The notes: generated by a model not told the origin, from the letters alone. A DNA stretch of 10,943 nt from Acetobacteraceae bacterium (GCA_020853405.1 JADYYZ010000269.1:1-10943), one strand, 5' to 3'. Counted from the first letter of the stretch, positions 1-6,007 are shown. Made by a program: numbers and translations.

Positions 1-498
1 CCGGTACTGCCAGATGGTCTGGGTGGCGAGCACATGCGCGTTCTCCGACTGGCCGATGCCGAAGGCCAGCGCGCCGAGGCCGCCATGGGTCGAGGTATGG
101 CTGTCGCCGCACACCAATAGCGTTCCGGGCAGGGTGATGCCCTGCTCCGGGCCGATGATGTGCACGATGCCCTGTTGCGGCGACATGATCGGGAAGTAGG
201 GCACGCCGAACTCGACGACGTTGCGCTCCAGGGTTTCCACCTGGATGCGGCTGTCCTCTTCCTTGATGCCGTTCGCGCGGCCCTCGGTGGGGATGTTGTG
301 GTCGGCGACCGCGATGGTGGCGTCGGGCCGGCGCACCCTTCGGCCGGCCAGCCGCAGGCCCTCGAAGGCTTGCGGGCTGGTCACCTCGTGCACCAGATGC
401 CGGTCGATGTACAGCACGCAGGTGCCATCCGGCAGCTGTTCGACAACGTGGGCATCCCACACCTTGTCGAACAGCGTCCGTGGTTTGGTGTCCGCCAT
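1..498 (-). CDS. leuC: 3-isopropylmalate dehydratase large subunit (partial, N-terminal part)
   Basis: Large subunit of isopropylmalate isomerase, the [4Fe-4S] enzyme that with LeuD converts 2-isopropylmalate to 3-isopropylmalate in cytoplasmic leucine synthesis. The 166 residues present of a usual ~470 align well with E. coli LeuC as I know it: LFDKVWDAHVV at 9-19, YIDRHLVHEVTSPQAF at 30-45, DHN at 66-68, GIVHIIGPEQGITLPG at 110-125 and CGDSHTSTHGGLGALAFGIG at 130-149. The cluster-binding cysteines lie in the missing part beyond the window edge, so integrity cannot be judged. I chose the ATG at 496-498 because GGGAGG sits about 6 bases before it; an in-frame ATG two codons earlier (502-504) directly abuts that sequence and is too close. 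It follows rplS by 28 bases on the same strand with no terminator between them, so it probably belongs to the ffh-rplS transcript or is coupled to it. LeuC rather than aconitase is favoured by the short N-terminus and the IDRHLVHEVTSPQAF block. Confidence 0.95.
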   Translation of the reverse strand, partial: MADTKPRTLFDKVWDAHVVEQLPDGTCVLYIDRHLVHEVTSPQAFEGLRLAGRRVRRPDATIAVADHNIPTEGRANGIKEEDSRIQVETLERNVVEFGVPYFPIMSPQQGIVHIIGPEQGITLPGTLLVCGDSHTSTHGGLGALAFGIGQSENAHVLATQTIWQYR

Positions 499-526
499 GT
501 CCATCCCCTCCCGCAGCCCGGCCGTA

Positions 527-922
527 CTACTCCGCGGCGGGCGCGGCGGCGGCCGGTGCCACGTCGCGCGCGCGCTCGGCGATGCGGGCCGACTTGCCGC
601 TGCGTCCGCGCAGGTAATACAGCTTGGCCCGGCGCACGTCGCCGCGGCGCACCACGGCGATCTCGGCGATGGTCGGCGCATAGAGTGCGAACACGCGCTC
701 CACGCCCTCGCCGTAGCTGATCTTGCGCACGGTGAAGTTGCTGCTCAGCCCCTTGTTCGAGCGCGCGATGCAGACTCCCTCGAAATTCTGCACGCGGCTG
801 CGCTCGCCTTCCACCACCTTGACCGCGACCCGCAGCGTGTCGCCGGGGATGAAGTCGGGCACCGGGCGGGCGGCGGTGAGGCGGGCGATTTCCTCGGCCT
901 CGTACTGCTGGATGATGTTCAT
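527..922 (-). CDS. rplS: 50S ribosomal protein L19
   Basis: Structural protein of the large ribosomal subunit, lying near the 30S-50S interface. The 131-residue product begins MNIIQQYEAEEIARL and carries the L19 signatures FIPGDTLRVAVKVVEGERSRVQNFEG (quoted here in two parts: FIPGDTLRVAVKVVEG and ERSRVQNFEG), FTVRKISYGEGVERVF and RRGDVRRAKLYYLRGRSGKSARI. It is slightly longer than the ~115-residue E. coli protein because of an alanine-rich C-terminal tail (residues about 120-131). The ATG at 920-922 is preceded by AAAGGA eight bases upstream. Its first bases overlap the trmD stop codon as ATGA, so translation is probably coupled to trmD. An open frame continues upstream to 1372, but that is antisense-free shadow inside trmD in another frame and is not used. 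The rimM-trmD-rplS order is the classic one, which makes the call secure. Confidence 0.97.
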   Translation of the reverse strand: MNIIQQYEAEEIARLTAARPVPDFIPGDTLRVAVKVVEGERSRVQNFEGVCIARSNKGLSSNFTVRKISYGEGVERVFALYAPTIAEIAVVRRGDVRRAKLYYLRGRSGKSARIAERARDVAPAAAAPAAE

Positions 923-1698
923 GGAGTTGGTCCTTTCGTCGATGTCTCTAGGGCACGACCCAAAGATTGGGAAGAGCAGGGCGATGCGTTCGCCCGGCCC
1001 AGCGCCGATTGATGGGCGGCCCACAGGTCGGGCCGTCGTTCGCGGGTGATTTGCGCTGCCGCGGCCAGCCGCCAGGCGGCAACGGCGCCGTGGTGGCCGG
1101 ACAGCAGCACGTCGGGCACCGTCCGGCCCTGCCAGTCGGCCGGGCGGGTGTAGTGCGGGTATTCCAGCAGCCCGGCGAGCACGCCCGGCGAAAAGCTTTC
1201 CTCTCCGGCGCTCTCGGCGGCGCCCATCACGCCGGGCAGCAGCCGCACGCAGGCATCCAGCAGCACCAGCGCCGCCGGCTCGCCGCCTGACAGCACGTAG
1301 TCGCCGATGCTGATCTCCTCCAGCGCGCGCGCCTCGATCGCGCGCTGGTCGATCCCCTCGAAGCGGCCGCACAGCAGGACCACGCCGGGTCCGGCCGCGA
1401 GCGCGCGCACCCGCGCCTGGGTCAGGGGGCGGCCGCGGGGGGTCAGGTAGATCATCGGGCGGTCGTCGGCCACCAGGGCCAGCGCGGCATCGACGATATC
1501 CGGCCGCATCACCATCCCCGCCCCGCCGCCGAACGGCGTGTCATCGACGCGGCGGTGCCGGTCGGTGGCCACGTCGCGGATGTCGCGCGCCTCCAGCGAC
1601 CAGGCGCCCTGTTGCAGGCCGCGGCCGGCCAACGACTCGCCGAGCGGGCCGGGGAACATGGCGGGAAACAGGGTCAGGACCGAGGCGCGCCAGGTCAT
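919..1698 (-). CDS. trmD: tRNA (guanine-N1)-methyltransferase
   Basis: SPOUT-family methyltransferase that uses S-adenosylmethionine to make m1G37 in tRNAs reading CNN and some other codons, preventing +1 frameshifting; it acts as a homodimer. Visible blocks: LTLFPAMFPGPLGESLAGR (9-27), DRHRRVDDTPFGGGAGMVM (46-64), the trefoil-knot AdoMet loops LLCGRFEGIDQRAIE (108-122) and SIGDYVLSGGEPAAL (130-144), then LLEYPHYTRP (177-186) and VLLSGHHGAVAAWR (197-210). By hand alignment to E. coli TrmD the catalytic Asp169 position is Glu167 here (GEESF instead of EDSF), and there is a four-residue insertion just after it. The product is 259 residues, a little long, because about 30 residues after RRPDLWAAHQSALG (221-234) look unlike the family. 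The ATG at 1696-1698 has GAGG seven bases upstream and overlaps the rimM stop (ATGA); the stop overlaps the rplS start in the same way. Confidence 0.96.
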   Translation of the reverse strand: MTWRASVLTLFPAMFPGPLGESLAGRGLQQGAWSLEARDIRDVATDRHRRVDDTPFGGGAGMVMRPDIVDAALALVADDRPMIYLTPRGRPLTQARVRALAAGPGVVLLCGRFEGIDQRAIEARALEEISIGDYVLSGGEPAALVLLDACVRLLPGVMGAAESAGEESFSPGVLAGLLEYPHYTRPADWQGRTVPDVLLSGHHGAVAAWRLAAAAQITRERRPDLWAAHQSALGRANASPCSSQSLGRALETSTKGPTP

Positions 1699-2219
1699 TC
1701 GGCGGCCTCGGTATCCGGCACCACGACTTCCGCGGGCGGGATGACGGTGACGGTGCCGCCGACGATATCGACCACCGGCACGCAGGCGCGGGTGAACGGC
1801 ACGATCAGCCGGCCGATCTCCAGGCTGGCGCCGCCGCCGTAGTCGTGCACCACATCGACCCGGCCGAGTTCGGTGCCGTCCGGGGTGATTGCGCGCAGCC
1901 CCTGGAGGTCGGCGAGGTAGAACTCGTCGGCGTCCTCGGGCGGCGGCAGCCGGTCGCGCGTGACATAGAGCCGCACGTTGACCAGCGCCTGGGCCGCTTC
2001 GCGGTCGCGCAGCGGCACTTCCCGCCCCTCGACCAACTCCACCACCCGCGCCACCCCGGCACTCACCCAGTCCAAGGCGAAGCTGCGGCCGCGATCATCC
2101 GTAAAGGGGCCGTACTCCGGCAGGTCCGCGGGGTCGGCGGTGTAGCTGTGCACATGCACCAGCCCCCGCACGCCGTGCGGCCGGCCGATCACGCCCATCA
2201 GGATGCGCCGGTCAGGCAA
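1695..2219 (-). CDS. rimM: 16S rRNA processing / 30S maturation protein RimM
   Basis: Assembly factor that binds ribosomal protein S19 and helps mature the 30S head. The 174-residue product has the two expected parts: an N-terminal RimM domain starting ILMGVIGRPHGVRGLVHVHS (6-25) with VEGREVPLRDREAAQAL (63-79), and a C-terminal PRC-barrel starting DEFYLADLQGLRAI (98-111) and ending VVDIVGGTVTVIPP (149-162). I place the start at TTG (2217-2219): GGAG lies six bases upstream, and this start gives the usual short lead before ILMGVIG. The first ATG, at residue 8, would cut into the conserved block. Rare TTG initiation may hold its level below that of the ribosomal proteins around it, which is inference. 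It sits 23 bases after rpsP and overlaps trmD by four bases. Confidence 0.95.
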   Translation of the reverse strand: MPDRRILMGVIGRPHGVRGLVHVHSYTADPADLPEYGPFTDDRGRSFALDWVSAGVARVVELVEGREVPLRDREAAQALVNVRLYVTRDRLPPPEDADEFYLADLQGLRAITPDGTELGRVDVVHDYGGGASLEIGRLIVPFTRACVPVVDIVGGTVTVIPPAEVVVPDTEAAE

Positions 2220-2242
2220 GGGGCTCTCCGGTCAGCTTCGGC

Positions 2243-2587
2243 TCAGGCGGCCGCGGCGGCGGCGGCGGCCTTGGCGCGCTCCTGCGCCTTCTTCTTTGGC
2301 GCCGACTGCACGGGCTGCTCGGGATAGACCGGCATCGGCGCCAGCCCGGCATGGCCGAGGAACTTGGCGACGCGATCGGTAGGCAGCGCGCCCTGGCCGA
2401 CCCAATGCAGGATGCGCTCGCCCATCAGGCGCACGCGGTCCTCGTGCTCGGCCGGCAGCATCGGGTTGTAGCTGCCCAGCTTCTCGATGAAGCGGCCATC
2501 GCGCGGCGAGCGGCTGTCGGCGACCACGATGTGGTAGTACGGGCGCTTCTTGGCACCGGCGCGGGCGAGGCGAATCTTAAGGGCCAT
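2243..2587 (-). CDS. rpsP: 30S ribosomal protein S16
   Basis: Small-subunit protein needed for early 30S body assembly. The 114-residue product begins MALKIRLARAGAKKRPYYHI and continues VVADSRSPRDGRFIEKLGSY, both textbook S16 blocks, followed by DRVAKFLGHAGLAP (72-85 approx.). The C-terminus is longer than in E. coli (82 residues): a lysine-rich helix (PKKKAQERAK) ends in a run of eight alanines encoded by a GCC/GCG repeat. The ATG at 2585-2587 has GGAG seven bases upstream; the TTG directly before it would only add one residue and is not used. It lies 33 bases after ffh and 23 before rimM, in the conserved ffh-rpsP-rimM-trmD-rplS order. Confidence 0.97.
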   Translation of the reverse strand: MALKIRLARAGAKKRPYYHIVVADSRSPRDGRFIEKLGSYNPMLPAEHEDRVRLMGERILHWVGQGALPTDRVAKFLGHAGLAPMPVYPEQPVQSAPKKKAQERAKAAAAAAAA

Positions 2588-2620
2588 CAATTGTCTCCAG
2601 TCTTGTGTTCGGTTGTGATC

Positions 2621-4000
2621 TCAGAACGGCCGCCGGCCTTGCGGCATCAGGGCGCCGAGCCCCTGCCGCATCAGGCCCTTCTTACCCAGCTTGTTCATGC
2701 GCTTCATCATGGTGGACATGTCGTCGAACTGCTTCAGTAGCTTGTTGACGTCCTGCACCGTCATCCCGCAGCCGGCCGCGATCCGCTTCTTGCGGCTGGC
2801 CTTGATCATGTCGGGGTTCTTGCGCTCGCCCGGCGTCATCGAGGAGATGATCGCCTGCTGGCGCTTCAGCATCTTCTGGTCCAGCCCGGCACCCTTGCCG
2901 GAGGCATCCAGCGCTTGTTGGATCTTGGCGGCACCCGGCAGCATGCCGATGATCGACTGGATGCTGCCCATCTTGTTCAGTTGCTTGAGCTGGGTGGCGA
3001 AATCCTCCAGGTCGAAGGTGCCCTTCGCCATCTTGCGGGCGAGCTTCTCCGCCTCCTCCTCGTCCACCAGCTCGGCGGCGCGCTCGACCAGCCCGACCAC
3101 GTCGCCCTGGCCCAGGATGCGCCCGGCCACGCGCTCGGGGTGGAATTCCTCCAGCGCGTCCAGCTTCTCGCCGGAGCCGGAGAACTTGATCGGTGCGCCG
3201 GTAATCGCCCGCATCGACAGCGCGGCGCCACCGCGCGCGTCGCCGTCCATGCGGGTGAGCACGATGCCGGTGACGCCGAGCGCGTCGTTGAAGGCTTTCG
3301 CCGTGTTCACCGCGTCCTGGCCGGTCATGGCATCGACCACCAGCAGCGTCTCGGCCGGGTTGGTGGCGGTGCGGATGGCCTGCACCTCGGCCATCAGCGC
3401 CTCGTCGATCGACAGGCGGCCGGCGGTGTCCAGGATGACGATGTCGAACACTTCGCGCCGGCCGGTGTCCATGGCGCGGGCGGCGATCTGCAACGGCGTC
3501 TGACCGGCAATGATCGGCAGGCTGGCCACGCCGGCCTGCTTGGCCAGCGTCTCCAGCTGCAACTGCGCCGCCGGACGCTGGGTATCCAGGCTGGCCAGCA
3601 GCACCTTCTTGCGGTCGCGCTTGGCCAGGCGCAGCGCCAGCTTGCCGGAGGTGGTGGTTTTGCCGGAGCCCTGGAGCCCCACCATCAGGATGGGCACCGG
3701 GGCGGCGGCGGCCAGGTTCAACGGCACCGCCCCTTCGCCGCCCAGCGCATCGACCAGCACGTCGTTGACGATCTTGACCACTTGCTGGCCGGGCGAGACC
3801 GAGTCGATCACCTCGGCGCCGACGGCACGCTCGCGCACCTTGGTGATGAAGTCGCGCACCACCGGCAGCGCCACATCGGCGTCCAGCAACGCCAGCCGCA
3901 CCTCGCGCAGCGCCTCCAGCACGTCGGTCTCTGCCAGCCGACCGCGCGTACGCAGCCGGTCGAACACCCCCGTCAGCTTGCCGGACAACGCCTCGAACAA
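2621..4000 (-). CDS. ffh: signal recognition particle protein Ffh (SRP54 GTPase)
   Basis: GTPase that with the SRP RNA binds signal sequences on translating ribosomes and hands them to FtsY at the inner membrane. Domains in the 459-residue product: N domain (MFEALSGKLTGVFDRLRTRG onward, about 1-90); G domain with P loop GLQGSGKTTTSGKLA (108-122), DTQRPAA (139-145), DTAGR (191-195), TRMD (249-252) and GSGEKLDALEEF (275-286); then the methionine-rich M domain (about 325-435) with LNKMGSIQSIIGMLPG and the SRP-RNA-binding segment SRKKRIAAGCGMTVQDVN (402-419), where GCG replaces the more usual GSG. The start is the TTG at 3998-4000: GAGGAG lies six bases upstream and MFEALSGKL is the family N-terminus. 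The open frame runs 51 codons further upstream, but that extension crosses the predicted promoter and has no Ffh similarity. It is the first gene of a ribosome/SRP operon. Confidence 0.96.
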   Translation of the reverse strand: MFEALSGKLTGVFDRLRTRGRLAETDVLEALREVRLALLDADVALPVVRDFITKVRERAVGAEVIDSVSPGQQVVKIVNDVLVDALGGEGAVPLNLAAAAPVPILMVGLQGSGKTTTSGKLALRLAKRDRKKVLLASLDTQRPAAQLQLETLAKQAGVASLPIIAGQTPLQIAARAMDTGRREVFDIVILDTAGRLSIDEALMAEVQAIRTATNPAETLLVVDAMTGQDAVNTAKAFNDALGVTGIVLTRMDGDARGGAALSMRAITGAPIKFSGSGEKLDALEEFHPERVAGRILGQGDVVGLVERAAELVDEEEAEKLARKMAKGTFDLEDFATQLKQLNKMGSIQSIIGMLPGAAKIQQALDASGKGAGLDQKMLKRQQAIISSMTPGERKNPDMIKASRKKRIAAGCGMTVQDVNKLLKQFDDMSTMMKRMNKLGKKGLMRQGLGALMPQGRRPF

Positions 4001-4006
4001 GGCAGG

Positions 4007-4080
4007 CTCCTCGTCATGCGCGGCGCTGGAATGCGCCGCAACGCAATATGCGCCGCTGCGCGAACCCTCGCGAAGCGGCG
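4007..4080 (-). promoter_or_regulatory. ffh leader with two hairpins sharing a duplicated arm, plus Shine-Dalgarno
   Basis: Read on the minus strand, the leader has a first hairpin at 4080-4051 (7-bp arms CGCCGCT/AGCGGCG, a G-A mismatch, then 4 more pairs and a 6-base loop). A second follows at 4039-4020 (7-bp arms GCGGCGC/GCGCCGC, 6-base loop), ending 7 bases before the GAGGAG ribosome site (4012-4007). The sequence GCGGCGCAT occurs twice (4056-4048 and 4039-4031), so either copy could pair with either outer arm, giving mutually exclusive folds. Neither hairpin is followed by a T run, so they are not ordinary terminators. A regulatory role is inference; GC-rich DNA forms such stems easily. 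Confidence 0.4.
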
Positions 4081-4094
4081 GATGACTGGCCGGT

Positions 4095-4123
4095 GTCCTA
4101 CGGGCCGCATCGCGCCCTGTCAA
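4095..4123 (-). promoter_or_regulatory. predicted sigma-70-type promoter of the ffh operon
   Basis: On the minus strand TTGACA (4123-4118) is a perfect -35 consensus, followed after exactly 17 bases by TAGGAC (4100-4095), a weak -10 matching 3 of 6 positions. Good -35 with poor -10 is common in alphaproteobacterial housekeeping promoters. Transcription would start near 4088, giving an ~88-base leader before the ffh TTG start, and would leave the upstream in-frame start at 4153 outside the transcript. Confidence 0.55.
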
Positions 4124-4209
4124 CCGACCCGTGCGCCCCGGCGCATTGCCCAACCCGGCAGTTCGGGTGCAGCATCCCCGCCAACGCCATCACGTGAGCA
4201 GGAAACGCC

Positions 4210-5397
4210 GTGAGCATCTTGGACAATTGCGACGACATCTACCAACTGCGCGACGCCGCCCGCCGGCTGCTGCCGCGCGGCATCTTCGAATACATCGATC
4301 GCGGCAGCGAGGACGACAAGCTGCTGGACGAGAACCGCGCGGCGCTGGACCGGTTGAAGGTGGTGCCGCGCTTCCCGGAATTCGTGAACCGGCGCGACAT
4401 CGCGCTGGAACTGTTCGGCAAGCCGATCACCATGCCGTACATCATCGCCCCAACCGGCACCGCCGGCCTGGTGGCGTATGAGGGCGAACTGGCGCTGGCC
4501 AAGGCGGCGGCCAAGGCGGGCATTCCCTATACCCTGGCGACCGGGGCGCAGACCTCGGTGGAGAAGATCGCCCGCGAGGTGCCGAACGGCCGCAACTTCA
4601 TGCAGTTGTACCTGTGGAAGGACCGTGAGCTGTCGATGCAGCTGGTCGATCGCGCCCAGAACAACGGCTTCGAGGCGCTGTTCCTGACCATGGACACGCC
4701 GGTCTCGCCCAACCGCGCCTACAACAAGGCCAACGGGTTTTCATTCCCCTACAAGCCGAGCCTGAAGTCGATGATCGACATGACGCTGGCGCCGCACTGG
4801 CTGTTCGGCACCATCGGCCGCTATATGGTGAAGAATGGCGGTTTCCCCCGCTTCGAGAACTATCCCGAGGAGTCCCGCACGCCGATCACGCAAAGCCCGC
4901 TGGGCGACCGGGTGAAGCACACCGAGGAACTGTCCTGGGACGACGTGAACCGGCTGCGCGACCGCTGGAAAGGGCCATTGATCGTCAAGGGCATCATGCA
5001 CCCGGAGGACGCCCGCATCGCCGTGGAGCGCGGCGCCGACGGCATCGTGGTGTCCAACCACGGTGGCCGCAACCTCGACATCTCGATCGCCTCGATCGAC
5101 GTGCTGCCGAGCATCGTCGCCGAGGTCGGCCACAAGACCACGGTGCTGTTCGACAGCGGCATCCGCCGGGGCACCGATATCGTCAAGGCGCTGTCGCTGG
5201 GCGCCAAGGCGGTGCTGTGCGGGCGCAACACGCTGTGGGGCGTGGCGGTGGCCGGTGAGGCCGGTGCCAGCAAGGCGCTGACCATCATGCGCAACGAGAC
5301 CCTCACCGCGATGGCCAATATCGGCGTGAACACGCTGGCCGAGCTTGGCCCGCATTTGTTCGAGGTGCCGGGAAGCAACAGTTCGCGGTTCCGCTGA
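4210..5397 (+). CDS. FMN-dependent alpha-hydroxy-acid dehydrogenase (LldD / mandelate dehydrogenase type)
   Basis: TIM-barrel flavoenzyme expected to oxidise an L-2-hydroxy acid such as lactate or mandelate to the 2-oxo acid. All six active-site residues of the family (Tyr24, Tyr129, Arg164, Lys230, His254, Arg257 in glycolate oxidase) have counterparts here: Tyr28 (FEYIDRGS), Tyr134 (MQLYLWKDR), Arg169 (DTPVSPNRAYN), Lys260 (IVKGIMHPEDA), and His284 and Arg287 (VVSNHGGRNLD). The FMN phosphate site is DSGIRRGTDIVKALSLGAKA (315-334) with GR at 338-339; DSG rather than the commoner DGG recalls P. putida mandelate dehydrogenase. Residues ~178-240 between Arg169 and Lys260 form a long hydrophobic-aromatic loop, as in the membrane-bound LldD and MdlB branches, so it probably passes electrons to the respiratory chain rather than to oxygen (inference). 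At 395 residues it matches LldD length. The GTG start is preceded by AGGA. It is a single gene, divergent from ffh and convergent with infC; the substrate cannot be read from context. Confidence 0.88.
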   Translation: MSILDNCDDIYQLRDAARRLLPRGIFEYIDRGSEDDKLLDENRAALDRLKVVPRFPEFVNRRDIALELFGKPITMPYIIAPTGTAGLVAYEGELALAKAAAKAGIPYTLATGAQTSVEKIAREVPNGRNFMQLYLWKDRELSMQLVDRAQNNGFEALFLTMDTPVSPNRAYNKANGFSFPYKPSLKSMIDMTLAPHWLFGTIGRYMVKNGGFPRFENYPEESRTPITQSPLGDRVKHTEELSWDDVNRLRDRWKGPLIVKGIMHPEDARIAVERGADGIVVSNHGGRNLDISIASIDVLPSIVAEVGHKTTVLFDSGIRRGTDIVKALSLGAKAVLCGRNTLWGVAVAGEAGASKALTIMRNETLTAMANIGVNTLAELGPHLFEVPGSNSSRFR

Positions 5398-5432
5398 AAA
5401 ACGAAAATGGCCGGGGAACGATCCCCCGGCCA
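5397..5432 (-). terminator. intrinsic terminator of infC, between convergent genes
   Basis: A perfect 9-bp stem TGGCCGGGG (5408-5416) / CCCCGGCCA (5424-5432) with a 7-base loop. On the minus strand the stem is followed by TTTTCGTTTTT (5407-5397), the T run expected for a Rho-independent terminator of infC, whose stop is 27 bases upstream. On the plus strand the stem is preceded by the A run but is followed by CACTGGGCAG with no T run, so it would serve the plus-strand dehydrogenase gene only weakly if at all. The T run reaches into that gene's stop codon. Confidence 0.85.
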
Positions 5433-5459
5433 CTGGGCAGGCTGTGCGGCAGCGTGCGC

Positions 5460-5996
5460 CTATTTCGGCGACAGCACCATCACCATCTGCCGGTTTTCCA
5501 TCTTCGGCATCTGCTCCACCTTGGTGGCGAAGTCCATGTCGCCGCGGATGCGTTCCAGCACCTTCACGCCGATATCCTGGTGCGCCATCTCGCGGCCGCG
5601 GAAGCGCAGGGTGACCTTGACCTTGTCACCCTCCTCGATGAACGACTTCATGGCGCGCAGCTTCACCTGGTAGTCGTTCTCGTCGATGTTCGGGCGGACC
5701 TTGATCTCCTTGATCTCGATCACCTTCTGGCGCTTCTTCGCCTCGTTCTTCTTCTTCTGCTGCTCGTACTTGAACTTGCCGAAGTCGAGGATCTTGCACA
5801 CCGGCGGATCGGCGTTGGGGCTGATCTCCAACAGGTCCAGGCCAACGGAATAGGCGCGCTGGATGGCCTCGCGGGCGGACATCACCCCCTGCATCTCGCC
5901 GTCCTGGTCGATCAGGCGCACCTGCGGTACGCGGATATCCTCGTTTACGCGCGGCCCGTCGCGGCTGGGCGCTGCGGGCATGGGTCCTCGGGCTAT
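5460..5996 (-). CDS. infC: translation initiation factor IF-3
   Basis: IF-3 binds the 30S subunit, blocks premature 50S joining and proofreads the start codon and initiator tRNA. The N domain runs from PRVNEDIRVPQVRLIDQDG through ISPNADPPVCKILDFGKF. A lysine-rich linker (YEQQKKKNEAKKRQK) follows, then the C domain with VIEIKEIKVRPNIDENDYQV and VKVTLRFRGREMAHQDIG, ending MENRQMVMVLSPK. Length is 178 residues from the ATA start used here, close to E. coli's 180. The only nearby upstream ATG (6000-6002) is immediately next to, and partly pairs as part of, the Shine-Dalgarno AGGAG (6007-6003), so it is unlikely to initiate. ATA at 5996-5994 lies six bases after AGGAG, like the other genes here. 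E. coli infC uses AUU, and IF-3 represses its own rare-codon start; ATA would allow the same. Another ATG at 5981-5979 has GAGGA only three bases away. rpmI and rplT do not follow; a terminator does. Confidence 0.93.
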   Translation of the reverse strand: MARGPMPAAPSRDGPRVNEDIRVPQVRLIDQDGEMQGVMSAREAIQRAYSVGLDLLEISPNADPPVCKILDFGKFKYEQQKKKNEAKKRQKVIEIKEIKVRPNIDENDYQVKLRAMKSFIEEGDKVKVTLRFRGREMAHQDIGVKVLERIRGDMDFATKVEQMPKMENRQMVMVLSPK

Positions 5997-6007
5997 CGTC
6001 ATCTCCT
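5994..6007 (-). promoter_or_regulatory. infC ribosome-binding site and candidate ATA start
   Basis: On the minus strand the stretch ACAGGAGATGACGATA contains AGGAG plus TGA, fitting the anti-Shine-Dalgarno with a single mismatch across AGGAGATGA. This places the in-frame ATG inside the ribosome-binding site itself, and the ATA exactly six bases after GGAG. Spacings seen elsewhere in the window are 6-8 bases (ffh 6, rimM 6, rpsP 7, thrS 8). A start codon read poorly by IF-3-proofed ribosomes is the known basis of infC autoregulation in E. coli (AUU). Confidence 0.6.

Larger units (their letters stand above)
4001..4209. other. intergenic region between divergent ffh and hydroxy-acid dehydrogenase genes
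   Basis: A 209-base gap between divergent genes. It holds the ffh promoter and leader (minus strand) and, towards the plus-strand gene, a 16-base dyad ACCCG-N6-CGGGT at 4153-4168. TTGCCC at 4146-4151 followed 18 bases later by CAGCAT (4170-4175) is a poor candidate promoter for the plus-strand gene, overlapping that dyad. An AGGA ribosome site lies 6 bases before the GTG at 4210. No further gene was seen in it. Confidence 0.4.

Noticed and set aside
221..1012. Plus-strand open frame across leuC, rplS and the end of trmD
   Set aside because: It spans three genes on the opposite strand and resembles no protein family.
923..1372. Upstream extension of the rplS frame
   Set aside because: It overlaps trmD in a different frame. 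The ATG at 922 has AAAGGA upstream and gives the standard L19 N-terminus.
2246..2272. GCC/GCG trinucleotide run as a simple-sequence regulatory repeat
   Set aside because: It is the coding sequence of the alanine tail of S16; no regulatory role is needed to explain it.
2915..4213. A 432-codon open frame on the plus strand opposite ffh
   Set aside because: Composition (Gly/His/Leu/Gln/Arg-rich) is that of an antisense shadow, and ffh on the other strand is unambiguous.
5408..5432. Hairpin as terminator of the plus-strand dehydrogenase gene
   Set aside because: No T run follows on the plus strand; the T run is on the minus side, so it is assigned to infC.
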